Assembly (NCBI GenBank): GCA_016844485.1
Contig: JAENIZ010000053.1
Coordinates: 1-7,745, forward strand
DNA from: Gammaproteobacteria bacterium
Lineage (GTDB): Bacteria > Pseudomonadota > Gammaproteobacteria > Eutrophobiales > Eutrophobiaceae
Direction of reading: 5' to 3'
DNA: 7,745 bases
This document shows positions 1 to 7,310 of the stretch, in pieces (the stretch's first letter is position 1; the number at the start of each line of letters is the position of its first letter). A model generated the notes under the pieces. That model made no database searches. It had not been told where the DNA came from and saw nothing but the letters and a program-made list of their open reading frames with translations. A program made the position numbers and the translations under genes.

Positions 1-50
1 TCACTAAGTGTAGTGCATAAAAACTGCAATTAATAAAAATATATCTGATC

Positions 51-78
51 TTGACATGTGTTTCTTTTTAGGCAAAAT
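51..78 (+). promoter_or_regulatory. Candidate sigma-70 promoter of the tfpZ-like gene
   Basis: A perfect -35 hexamer TTGACA (51-56) is followed after 16 bases by CAAAAT (73-78), which matches four of six positions of the -10 consensus. Transcription would begin near position 85, leaving a leader of about 40 bases before the ATG at 125. The only purine-rich element before the start is a weak AGAGA (106-110), set rather far upstream, so translation may be inefficient. The -35 is striking but the -10 is mediocre, so this is a prediction from sequence only. Confidence 0.4.
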
Positions 79-124
79 TTATTTGTACCTGAAATTGTGA
101 ACAGTAGAGAACTCATAGTAATTT

Positions 125-901
125 ATGATAAAGACAACGATTGTTAAACGGCTCAAAGCAACATCGATTCACCTTTCCCTGAGCGCTATTGCTTTTTTTG
201 TTGTTCTTTACTTTATCCTTTTGTATTGGTACCCGAGGCCGCACTTTGCCGTTAATGGCGGCTGGCAGGGCGTAAGGATCATGCTGTTTGTCGATATTGT
301 CCTGGGGCCATTCCTGACACTCATATTATTTAACCCGGCCAAGTCATTAAAGGCCATTGTCTTTGATCTGAGCATGATTGCCACCATCCAGATCAGCGCC
401 TTTACCTGGGGAGTCTATGCTGTCCATTCACAACGCCCGGTTGCTATGTCTTTATGGAATGGGGTTATTTATCCCGTTCTGGAAGAAGAACTCAAGATTC
501 AGGAAAAAACACCAGTATATGTCAGGCAATTTGACGACGGGAAACCCCCTGTTGTTTTTATCCGTGAAGCTGCCACAGAAGAAGAACAGGCAGGCGCATT
601 CAGTTATAATTTTATCGAAGGTATTTCGGAGGCTAAATTATTCTTTCTGTTTGATCCGATAAAACAACATATTCCCGAATTATTCCAGGCATCTCTCGAA
701 AATATAAAAATACCACCAAAAAAGTTCAACGGGATTAAACAGGAATATATACAAAAACATGGTTATAAAGAAGGTGAAATTGCCTTTGTGCCATTTGAAG
801 GGAAATATGGTTATTCCCTTTTGATTTTTAACCGGGCAGGTAATGTTATTGATTCTATTCCTGACCCGCGCTATGGCGATTACTCATCCCTCTTTTTCTG
901 A
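125..901 (+). CDS. tfpZ: TfpX/TfpZ family type IV pilin accessory protein
   Basis: This is a 258-residue protein of the TfpX/TfpZ family. In Pseudomonas and Acinetobacter, family members are encoded beside the major pilin gene and help pilin reach the surface or assemble. Three hydrophobic segments are visible at about residues 16-35, 50-69 and 77-98, followed by a soluble C-terminal domain of about 150 residues. Features I recognise from the family are the YPRPHF stretch after the first membrane segment, GGWQG (45-49), VDIVLGP (56-62), the K...FDL element (76-82), and the RPV motif at 104-106 at the start of the C-terminal domain. The ATG is the first start after an in-frame stop at 119-121. 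The gene ends 38 bases from the converging DUF2339 gene. No pilin gene is visible in the 124 bases upstream, so it is either an orphan or its partner lies to the left. The family call is firm; the exact pilin partner and the TfpX versus TfpZ distinction are not. Confidence 0.82.
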   Translation: MIKTTIVKRLKATSIHLSLSAIAFFVVLYFILLYWYPRPHFAVNGGWQGVRIMLFVDIVLGPFLTLILFNPAKSLKAIVFDLSMIATIQISAFTWGVYAVHSQRPVAMSLWNGVIYPVLEEELKIQEKTPVYVRQFDDGKPPVVFIREAATEEEQAGAFSYNFIEGISEAKLFFLFDPIKQHIPELFQASLENIKIPPKKFNGIKQEYIQKHGYKEGEIAFVPFEGKYGYSLLIFNRAGNVIDSIPDPRYGDYSSLFF

Positions 902-939
902 ACATCTACCATCATTTGCCTGGTCGCGATCCATCAATC

Positions 940-3657
940 TTATTCCTGTTTTTCCTGGACCACGCGTGGGGGAAGGGGCGACAGATAAGCAATAGTCAAA
1001 ATAAGAACCCCTACTGTCAGAAATGAAATGATTTGTGTGATATTCCCGGTATCTTTCACATCTACAACAAACAACTTGATAACCACAGCACCAAGCAATG
1101 CTGCACCAACAAACCAGGGTTTACGCAGTTCTTTCCATGTGGCTGCACCCATAATGCTCAAAGCCGTCAAAGTCCAGACGATTGAGATACTGGTCTGGAA
1201 CAGTGCAGATCGCCACAGGGCTTCCAGTTCATAATTGACATTTCCGTAAAAATGCACGCAATGGGCAACGAGCGCATTGAGCCAGACAAATGCAACGCCG
1301 GCCAGGACGTACATCAGCTGATCCGTATTACATACAGGTATTTTTTGAATCTCACCTGTTTTTAATTGGCGTAACCACTCATAGATTATGTTTATTGAGA
1401 ACAGCTGTGCAATATCCAGGGGATTCAATACGGGGATATAACGCAGTGGTTTCGGATCTCCTTCAAAAAAAGAGACAACAATTGTCCACATACCCAGATA
1501 TGCAATGATCGGTGTCAGGCCTTCGCTCAAATAACTTCTCTGAAAACGCTGCACCGGCCATTTGATCTTTTGTTTTACGGCCAAAAGAATAAAAATCCAT
1601 ACCGTGGGAACAAATCCCCAAGCGATATCCTCCCAGACCGGAGCATTCGGGGCGATATTGCCGGTAAATCGCGCAATGCCCCACGTTGCCATGAAAATAA
1701 AAAGCCACAGCGTTCCTGCATGCCAGAATTTAAGCAGCTGTTGCTGCCATGTCTTTTCAGCATGCCAGAGCAGATAATACTGAATGGCAAACGCCAATCC
1801 CCATGCGGCATATCCTAAATTCAAGAACGGGTTTTTACCCGCTGTATCAACAAACAATGTAAATGCGATCAATGCCATAACGGGCAAAAGCAGTACTGCG
1901 GGATATTCAGCTGCACGCCATTTGAGTCGACTGGCAATCAAGGAAAGAACAAGGGCGCTGATCGCGATAAAGGAAATTGATGCATTAGTTACAAATCTGC
2001 CTGGCAGATACTCGTCGATCTCTGCAATCCCGGCGCCCATCCACCAGAGCAATCCCCAGATAAGCAGTACCACATGAAATCCCTGTTCCCAGCTTTTCAA
2101 CTGATCTTTGTGACGATACTGATAATAACTGATAAATAACCCGGCAATAGCCACAAAGACAGACCCGATATAGGCGCTGTTTAAAACGGCCATTTCTCCC
2201 GGCGGCTCTTCAATCGCCGACAGAAAGGCAATGGCGCCACCAAACTGCAACAGCAGACCAAATAAACGGGGTAAAACCCTGTGTTGTCTTATGCCAATCC
2301 AGCATATGCCCGCACCCTCGAGTGCCCAGACAGTTGCAGTCCAGTGACCATCAAGTGTGAATGGTACGGCGAGGCTGCCAAAGATAACTCCAAGCGCCAG
2401 AAATGCCTCAGCCAGTATTCGTAATGTCTGTTTCTGCCATAGCATCATTGTCAACAGGAAATAAATCACACTCATTGCCAGCGCTGACCAGGCCTGGCCG
2501 TATTTGAAATCACTGACCAACTCACTTTGCAAGGTAAAACCGATAAGCGGGACACCGAACACGAGGGAACCATCCACCAGTCCTTTCAGGTTTGGCGGTT
2601 GACGCTGGGCAAATAAAATTGCAATAGTCACATAGAACAAAAAGAACAAGATCAGGAAAGGTTCAGTCGAATCGAAATATGCCGGCTGGTAATATCTGTA
2701 ACCCCAGAGAGATGCGATAACAAAAGTAAAAACAAAGCCCACCCAGTTGAGACTGCGCCAGGCCTTGAACCAGGCGAGGCCAAATACACCCGTGTTTAAC
2801 AGGGCATAGTATGAAAATAAAATAATATGACTGCCCTGTTCTGATGAAGTTAAAACCGGCGCAAGAAAACCACCTGTTGTGCCGAAGATGGCCAACACGC
2901 GTGAATCCTGGATGTACGCCAGGATTCCGGACAGCACAACCAATGCAAACATGATAAAAAATGCATATTCAAGCGGCATGAGGGCATAGAGTTTCCCGGC
3001 CGCATATACCGTGAAATATAAGACACCGACAGCGCCACCTTGCAGGACCAATGCATAAGCGGGTTTCCTGTGCCGGAGTCGCCAACCGGTGAACAACATG
3101 ATAATACCGCCCAATGCAATGAGGGCTAGGCGCAATTCCAGCGGAAAGGCATTACGTTCCACCGCATAATTGATCAAAAAGGCAACACCAAAGAACAATA
3201 CGATGATACCGACCTTCGCCACGACATTACCGGTGGTGAAAAATTCCTTTATGTAATTGATAACGTAATCAATAAATCCTGGCGTTGACGATTGTTCGCG
3301 GATTGTTTCACGTTCTTCCGCGATGCCTGTTAATGTGTCTGCTACAGGAGATTGTGTTTCTCCCCATGGTCCCTGTTGAGAACCTGCTTGCGATTTATTC
3401 TTGCTGATGCCGCGGATAACTGTCGGCGCTTCAGAATCAACTCCAGTGGTATCACTCCTGGATTTACCGGCTTGTGTATTACTTTCAATCAGGTTGGTAC
3501 GGATGGTATTCAGCGACTCACCCAGAGTATTGACGCGTCTTTTCAGTTCTATATACCCGCCGAATAATATTCCAATCAGGCAACCAAAAATCGCCCCTTC
3601 CCATTCCCCCAACAGGCCACCCAAATAGACTCCGATCAGTCCAAAGACAAGCTTCAT
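940..3657 (-). CDS. DUF2339 family large polytopic membrane protein
   Basis: This 905-residue protein is hydrophobic over most of its length, with roughly 25 probable membrane helices. Its biochemical role is not established. DUF2339 hallmarks are a first core helix with GNVVAKVG and the following FFGVAF (143-160), GGFLAP (262-267), a central DGHWTATVWALEGAG block (436-450), a NPLDI motif (745-749) and a C-terminal block with KLFVVD (861-866) and closing SPLPP (893-897). Ahead of the core are a glycine-rich hydrophobic segment (1-35), a short heptad-like stretch (38-60) and a polar Ser/Thr/Gln-rich linker (60-128). The length fits large members of the family. The ATG at 3657 is the only ATG or GTG after an upstream in-frame stop that retains the whole N-terminus, but no Shine-Dalgarno sequence precedes it. 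The gene diverges from sohB across an AT-rich spacer and converges on the tfpZ-like gene. From memory, related genes often lie beside a DUF3999 gene; none is present here. Confidence 0.88.
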   Translation of the reverse strand: MKLVFGLIGVYLGGLLGEWEGAIFGCLIGILFGGYIELKRRVNTLGESLNTIRTNLIESNTQAGKSRSDTTGVDSEAPTVIRGISKNKSQAGSQQGPWGETQSPVADTLTGIAEERETIREQSSTPGFIDYVINYIKEFFTTGNVVAKVGIIVLFFGVAFLINYAVERNAFPLELRLALIALGGIIMLFTGWRLRHRKPAYALVLQGGAVGVLYFTVYAAGKLYALMPLEYAFFIMFALVVLSGILAYIQDSRVLAIFGTTGGFLAPVLTSSEQGSHIILFSYYALLNTGVFGLAWFKAWRSLNWVGFVFTFVIASLWGYRYYQPAYFDSTEPFLILFFLFYVTIAILFAQRQPPNLKGLVDGSLVFGVPLIGFTLQSELVSDFKYGQAWSALAMSVIYFLLTMMLWQKQTLRILAEAFLALGVIFGSLAVPFTLDGHWTATVWALEGAGICWIGIRQHRVLPRLFGLLLQFGGAIAFLSAIEEPPGEMAVLNSAYIGSVFVAIAGLFISYYQYRHKDQLKSWEQGFHVVLLIWGLLWWMGAGIAEIDEYLPGRFVTNASISFIAISALVLSLIASRLKWRAAEYPAVLLLPVMALIAFTLFVDTAGKNPFLNLGYAAWGLAFAIQYYLLWHAEKTWQQQLLKFWHAGTLWLFIFMATWGIARFTGNIAPNAPVWEDIAWGFVPTVWIFILLAVKQKIKWPVQRFQRSYLSEGLTPIIAYLGMWTIVVSFFEGDPKPLRYIPVLNPLDIAQLFSINIIYEWLRQLKTGEIQKIPVCNTDQLMYVLAGVAFVWLNALVAHCVHFYGNVNYELEALWRSALFQTSISIVWTLTALSIMGAATWKELRKPWFVGAALLGAVVIKLFVVDVKDTGNITQIISFLTVGVLILTIAYLSPLPPRVVQEKQE

Positions 3658-3681
3658 TGAGAAATCGTTATAATTAATTAT

Positions 3682-3712
3682 TTGATAACAGATTACATAA
3701 TAAAGATATAAT
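3682..3712 (+). promoter_or_regulatory. Candidate sigma-70 promoter of sohB
   Basis: TTGATA (3682-3687), a five-of-six match to the -35 consensus, is followed by a perfect TATAAT (3707-3712). The 19-base spacer is longer than the preferred 17, so activity may be moderate or depend on an activator. The start of transcription would be near 3719, giving a leader of about 60 bases before the sohB ATG. One copy of the ATTACAT repeat lies within the spacer and the other overlaps the end of the -10, a position where a bound regulator would act. Confidence 0.5.
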
Positions 3713-3763
3713 TACATCTAAATTATAGTTACCCTGTTAAGAGATCAATATAAATCTGAAGTA

Positions 3764-3768
3764 AAGGA
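3764..3768 (+). promoter_or_regulatory. Ribosome binding site of sohB
   Basis: AAGGA lies nine bases before the ATG at 3778, close to ideal spacing. It supports the chosen start, which also keeps the N-terminal membrane anchor that SohB proteins carry. Confidence 0.7.
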
Positions 3769-3777
3769 CGAGTTCTG

Positions 3778-4770
3778 ATGGAATTTATAGCTGAATATGG
3801 CATGTTCCTTGCCAAATTTTTGACCGTTGTCCTGGTTATCATCATCGCTGCCGGCAGTATTTTTATATTATTCATGCGCACCAGGGCAGGGGTGGAAGGC
3901 CATCTGGATGTAAGAAATCTGAACCAGAAATATGAAACGATGAACCTGCTGTTAAATTCCCAGATACTGCCAAAGAAGGAATTCAAGAAATCGCTGAAAG
4001 AACACAAGGCCGAACATAAAAAAAGAGAGAAACAAACCGGTGTTGATGAAATACAGAAAAGAATTTTTGTACTTGATTTCAAAGGCGATATCAAGGCAAC
4101 TGACGTAGCTTCATTGCGTGAAGAAATTACCGCAGTTTTGACAGTGGCAAAAAATGATGACGAGGTTGTTGTACTGATTGAGAGCTCCGGCGGCACAGTA
4201 CATGGTTACGGGCTCGCTGCATCACAGTTGAAGCGAATACGGGACAAGGGCATAAAGCTTACCGTCGCAGTAGACAAAATCGCCGCCAGCGGGGGCTATA
4301 TGATGGCCTGTGTTGCAAACAAGATTATCGCGGCGCCTTTTGCCATCATAGGTTCAATCGGCGTGCTCGCCCAGATACCCAACTTCTATCGTCTGCTGAA
4401 AAAACACGAGATTGATTTCGAACAGATTACCGCTGGTGAATACAAGCGTACCCTGACGTTATTCGGTGAAAACACGGACGCGGACCGTGAAAAATTAAAA
4501 GAAGAACTTGAAGAGACACACCAACTGTTCAAGGATTTCATCCTGGACAATCGTAAGCAGGTTGAGATTGAAAAGATCGCCACGGGTGAACATTGGTATG
4601 GGAAGCGCGCCCTGGAATTGAATCTGGTAGATGAATTAAAAACCAGTGACGATTATCTCTGTTCAGCCGCCACAAATGCCGACATCTATGAGATCGATTA
4701 CATCCGCAAGAAACCTTTTTCTGAGAAGATTATTTCTATCGGGGCAAAATTATTTGATCATTTCTCCTGA
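3778..4770 (+). CDS. sohB: SohB, inner-membrane serine peptidase of family S49
   Basis: This 330-residue protein is a membrane-anchored peptidase related to signal peptide peptidase SppA. In E. coli, extra SohB partly compensates for loss of the periplasmic protease DegP. One N-terminal membrane segment (about 10-33) is followed by a charged, lysine-rich stretch (65-86) and the S49 catalytic domain (about 94-290). The probable nucleophile is Ser171 in AASGGYMMA and the general base is Lys223 in AGEYKRTL. Their 52-residue separation equals that of Ser178 and Lys230 in the E. coli enzyme, as I remember it. Other conserved stretches are FKGDIKA (101-107), SSGGTVHGYGLAASQ (136-150), the IGSIGV loop (191-196) and the GEHWYG block (270-275). 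It is slightly shorter than E. coli SohB (about 349 residues), mostly at the C-terminus. Its stop codon lies within the 3' end of avtA. The identification is secure; natural substrates are unknown. Confidence 0.95.
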   Translation: MEFIAEYGMFLAKFLTVVLVIIIAAGSIFILFMRTRAGVEGHLDVRNLNQKYETMNLLLNSQILPKKEFKKSLKEHKAEHKKREKQTGVDEIQKRIFVLDFKGDIKATDVASLREEITAVLTVAKNDDEVVVLIESSGGTVHGYGLAASQLKRIRDKGIKLTVAVDKIAASGGYMMACVANKIIAAPFAIIGSIGVLAQIPNFYRLLKKHEIDFEQITAGEYKRTLTLFGENTDADREKLKEELEETHQLFKDFILDNRKQVEIEKIATGEHWYGKRALELNLVDELKTSDDYLCSAATNADIYEIDYIRKKPFSEKIISIGAKLFDHFS

Positions 4771-6020
4771 CCGTTATAGGCCTTCCTGATCTCTTCAGCG
4801 ATGATCTGCACTCCCTGCCTGACGATATCATCGCGCATCGAATAAGTGACACGTATGCATTCATGCATATGTCGCCAGTCTTCATTCAGGCCGGGAAAGA
4901 AATGATGTCCGGAGATGACGAGTACACCCCGTTGCTTCAACCGCTGGTACAGTTCCTGACTGCTTATTGGCATCCCGGGAAACCACAACCATAGAAAAAT
5001 AGCGCCTTCGGCCTTGTGCATATAGTAATCAATACCGTCAAATTCCTGTTTAATTAATTGTATGGCTCGCTCTGCCTTCCGCTGATAATAGGGTTTGATA
5101 ATCGTATTGCTGATGCGTGTTATCTCACCACTTGAAACCAGATCCAGCGCGAGTGCAGGGCCGAAACTGCCAAGAGCCAGATTCAGGACAGCATTCATGT
5201 TGGTTATCGCCTTGATGACCTCTTGCGGTGCCATAATGATACCTGTGCGTGCGCCCGGCAATCCCACCTTGGACAGACTCATGCATAAAATAACATTTTC
5301 ATTCCAGACAGGATTGGCCTCAGTAAATACAATGTTTGGAAATGGCATACCGTAGGCGTTATCAATAATCAACGGTACATTGCGATCTCTTGCGATCTCA
5401 AGAAGGTGACCTATTTCTGAATCTGTCAGGACATTTCCGGTCGGATTGGTGGGCCGCGACACACACAGGGCGCCAATATCTTCCGTAATATTCAATTCAT
5501 CAAAATTGATATGGTATTTAAATGTGTGATCATCCAGTTTTTCTATGACAGGTTTCCGTGCAACGAATAAATTGTCCACCAAACCGACATCGGCGTAACC
5601 AATATATTCCGGGATCATGGGCAACATGATTTGCCTGATTTTTCCATCCTCGAATTCGCCGCCAATCATGTTAAATAACAGGAAAAATCCGGCCTGACTG
5701 CCTGCAGTCAGGGCAATATTGTCAGGACCGATATCCCAATCAAATTCCGTCCTGAAAAGTTTCGCCAATGCCTGGATAAAAAGCGTTTCACCCTGTGGCG
5801 AGTCATAATCACCAATGACATGCGCAAACTCGGCGGGGTTATCAAGTATCCTCTGCATCCGTTCATGGATGAATTGCTGAACCTGGGGAATGTGGCTGGG
5901 ATTACCACCGCCCAGCATACAGACATTTTGCTCACCGGACAGTGCAGATCCCAGATCTTCCATGAGTTGCACTATGCCGGAATGGGAAGTAAAACGTGTG
6001 GCGAATTTTGAAAATTGCAT
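4758..6020 (-). CDS. avtA: Valine-pyruvate aminotransferase AvtA
   Basis: AvtA is a cytoplasmic pyridoxal-phosphate enzyme of the class I/II aminotransferase fold. It transfers an amino group between valine (with 2-oxoisovalerate) and pyruvate/alanine, linking valine and alanine synthesis. At 420 residues it matches the E. coli enzyme (about 417) in length and along its whole sequence. Visible elements are the N-terminal FTSHSGI...LMEDLG (10-24), LGGGNPS (36-42), the cofactor region AGSQAGF (106-112), RPTNPTGN (189-196) with the ring-contacting Asn192, Asp220 in IIDNAYG for the pyridine nitrogen, Lys251 in SLSKVGLPGAR as the Schiff-base lysine, Arg258 for the cofactor phosphate, and Arg390 in CIRVTY for the substrate carboxylate. 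All key residues are intact. The ATG is supported by alignment of the first residues with E. coli AvtA, although no good ribosome binding site precedes it. It starts 55 bases after the glycerate kinase gene on the same strand and overlaps sohB tail to tail. Confidence 0.95.
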   Translation of the reverse strand: MQFSKFATRFTSHSGIVQLMEDLGSALSGEQNVCMLGGGNPSHIPQVQQFIHERMQRILDNPAEFAHVIGDYDSPQGETLFIQALAKLFRTEFDWDIGPDNIALTAGSQAGFFLLFNMIGGEFEDGKIRQIMLPMIPEYIGYADVGLVDNLFVARKPVIEKLDDHTFKYHINFDELNITEDIGALCVSRPTNPTGNVLTDSEIGHLLEIARDRNVPLIIDNAYGMPFPNIVFTEANPVWNENVILCMSLSKVGLPGARTGIIMAPQEVIKAITNMNAVLNLALGSFGPALALDLVSSGEITRISNTIIKPYYQRKAERAIQLIKQEFDGIDYYMHKAEGAIFLWLWFPGMPISSQELYQRLKQRGVLVISGHHFFPGLNEDWRHMHECIRVTYSMRDDIVRQGVQIIAEEIRKAYNGQEK

Positions 6021-6075
6021 GATTATATTCTGAATTGTAATAATACTTCTGATTTAAGAAATAAAAAACCAAATA

Positions 6076-7233
6076 TCAGCGTTTTCTGTTCAGGCTTTTG
6101 CCTATTAATAACATGCGCATTACTCTTTCAGCTGCATTTTCCAGATGCATACGCGAATTTTCGATTGCCTCGGCAAGATCCATATCACGAGCTGCTGCGC
6201 TTTCAAGACCCGTAATACCATGTGCAAATACTCCATGTGCATCATCAGCGAGGCTCCCTCCGATGGCGACACAAGGCACCTTATATTTTCTGGCGGCCTT
6301 TGCCACACCCGCGGGAGTTTTGCCAAAGGCGGTCTGGAAGTCTACGCGGCCTTCACCAGTGATGACTAAATCGGCACCCCTGATATATTTTTCCAATCCG
6401 GTAATTTCAATCACCAGATCAATACCACGTTTCATTTTTGCACTGGTAAAGGCCACAAGTCCGGCACCCAGTCCTCCCGCTGCTCCGGCACCTTTCAGGT
6501 AACGCACATCTTTTTTTAATTCATTTTTAATCACATTGCCAAATTGTTTCAGATTGGCATCGAGTGTTTTGACCATTGCAGGTGTTGCACCCTTTTGCGG
6601 ACCAAACACATAAGCTGCTCCTGCCGGTCCACACAATGGGTTTGTAACGTCACTTGCAACAATAAATTCTGTTTTCCTTATCCTTGGATCAATGGCTTGC
6701 ATGTCAATACCCGCAATCCTGGTCAGCATACCGCCATTACCGTATTCTGTGATTACATTTCCATTTTTTGATAAAAATCTGACACCCAGGGCCTGGGCCA
6801 TCCCGGAACCACCATCCACAGTCGCAGAACCGCCAATACCAATAATGATTGTCGTTGCTCCTCTATCAAGGGCATCGATAATCAACTCCCCGGTGCCGTA
6901 AGTCGTGGTCTTTAACGGATTACGTTTATTGCGCGGGACTAATGGCAAACCTGATGCCTCAGCCATCTCAATAACGGCGGTACTTATATTTCCAAGAAGA
7001 CCATAACGGGCAATCACCTTTTTACCCATGGGACCAACCACCTGCTTTTTAATAATCTTTCCGCCAGTCGCATCAACCAGTGATTGAACCGTCCCTTCAC
7101 CGCCATCAGCCATGGTGACCTTTATACATCTGGCTTTCGGGAGAACTTTTTTAATTCCCTTTTCAATGCAGGAAGCAACCTGAAGTGAGGTAAGATTACC
7201 CTTGAAGGAATCAGGTGCGATGACGATTTTCAC
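6076..7233 (-). CDS. glxK: Glycerate 2-kinase (GlxK/GarK type)
   Basis: This cytoplasmic enzyme uses ATP to phosphorylate D-glycerate, in this family to 2-phosphoglycerate, feeding lower glycolysis from glyoxylate, tartronate or glucarate breakdown. Its 385 residues fit the usual length of about 380. Family signatures run through the protein: the N-terminal APDSFKG (6-12), DGGEGT (43-48), GIGGSATVDGGSGM (132-145), the DVTNPLCGP loop (195-203) followed by FGPQKGA (210-216), GAGAAGGLGAG (248-258) and TGEGRVD followed by GKTP (292-307). The start codon is GTG, chosen because it gives the canonical first residues MKIVIAPDSFKG and has a strong ribosome binding site nine bases ahead. The gene lies between the M28 peptidase gene (77 bases) and avtA (55 bases), all on one strand. 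No glyoxylate carboligase or tartronate semialdehyde reductase gene is visible, so the source of glycerate cannot be judged. GlxK and GarK cannot be told apart here; the symbol stands for the family. Confidence 0.93.
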   Translation of the reverse strand: MKIVIAPDSFKGNLTSLQVASCIEKGIKKVLPKARCIKVTMADGGEGTVQSLVDATGGKIIKKQVVGPMGKKVIARYGLLGNISTAVIEMAEASGLPLVPRNKRNPLKTTTYGTGELIIDALDRGATTIIIGIGGSATVDGGSGMAQALGVRFLSKNGNVITEYGNGGMLTRIAGIDMQAIDPRIRKTEFIVASDVTNPLCGPAGAAYVFGPQKGATPAMVKTLDANLKQFGNVIKNELKKDVRYLKGAGAAGGLGAGLVAFTSAKMKRGIDLVIEITGLEKYIRGADLVITGEGRVDFQTAFGKTPAGVAKAARKYKVPCVAIGGSLADDAHGVFAHGITGLESAAARDMDLAEAIENSRMHLENAAERVMRMLLIGKSLNRKR

Positions 7234-7242
7234 AAAATATTG

Positions 7243-7248
7243 CTCCCC
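7243..7248 (-). promoter_or_regulatory. Strong ribosome binding site for the GTG start of glycerate kinase
   Basis: Read on the minus strand this is GGGGAG, with nine bases between it and the GTG codon at 7233-7231. A nearby ATG on the minus strand (7250-7248) is out of frame with the kinase, so the GTG is the supported start. Confidence 0.75.
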
Positions 7249-7310
7249 ATCAAGCTTTTATTGTTCTGTGATTGTGTATATTACGTGATGTTATAAAACA
7301 ATGAAAATAA

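Larger units (their letters stand above)
3658..3777. promoter_or_regulatory. AT-rich divergent control region between the DUF2339 gene and sohB
   Basis: This 120-base spacer separates two divergent gene starts and must hold the promoter of the DUF2339 gene and probably that of sohB. It is far richer in A and T than the flanking genes. It contains a perfect 12-base palindrome ATAATTAATTAT (3670-3681) and a direct repeat of ATTACAT (3692-3698 and 3711-3717, 19 bases apart). For the minus strand, a TATAAT (3727-3722) with TTGATC 15 bases upstream (3748-3743) is the best match I see, though the spacing is short. The palindrome and repeats could be operator sites, but in such AT-rich DNA they may arise by chance. 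Confidence 0.5.

Noticed and set aside
378..662. Overlapping frames of 60-130 codons inside the large genes on both strands, for example at 378-662, 1784-2077, 3729-4196 and 6098-6502.
   Set aside because: Each lies within a well-supported conserved gene, shows no recognisable family sequence, and has arginine-, serine- or proline-rich composition typical of shadow frames.
960..969. Perfect palindrome CCACGCGTGG near the 3' end of the DUF2339 gene.
   Set aside because: It has no loop or T run and encodes the usual PPRV ending of the protein, so codon choice explains it.
4798..4834. Inverted repeat GCGATGAT / ATCATCGC (arms 4798-4805 and 4827-4834), a possible terminator for sohB.
   Set aside because: The loop is 21 bases, no T run follows, and the repeat lies in conserved avtA coding sequence; it is most likely chance.
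6022..6027. TATAAT on the minus strand just before the avtA start.
   Set aside because: No acceptable -35 hexamer lies 15-19 bases upstream, and transcription would begin after the avtA start codon.
6092..6103. AGGCTTTTGCCT hairpin followed on the minus strand by a T run (6070-6063), a possible terminator of the glycerate kinase gene.
   Set aside because: The stem is only four base pairs, lies inside the kinase coding region, and the T run is more than 20 bases away, so it lacks the form of an intrinsic terminator.
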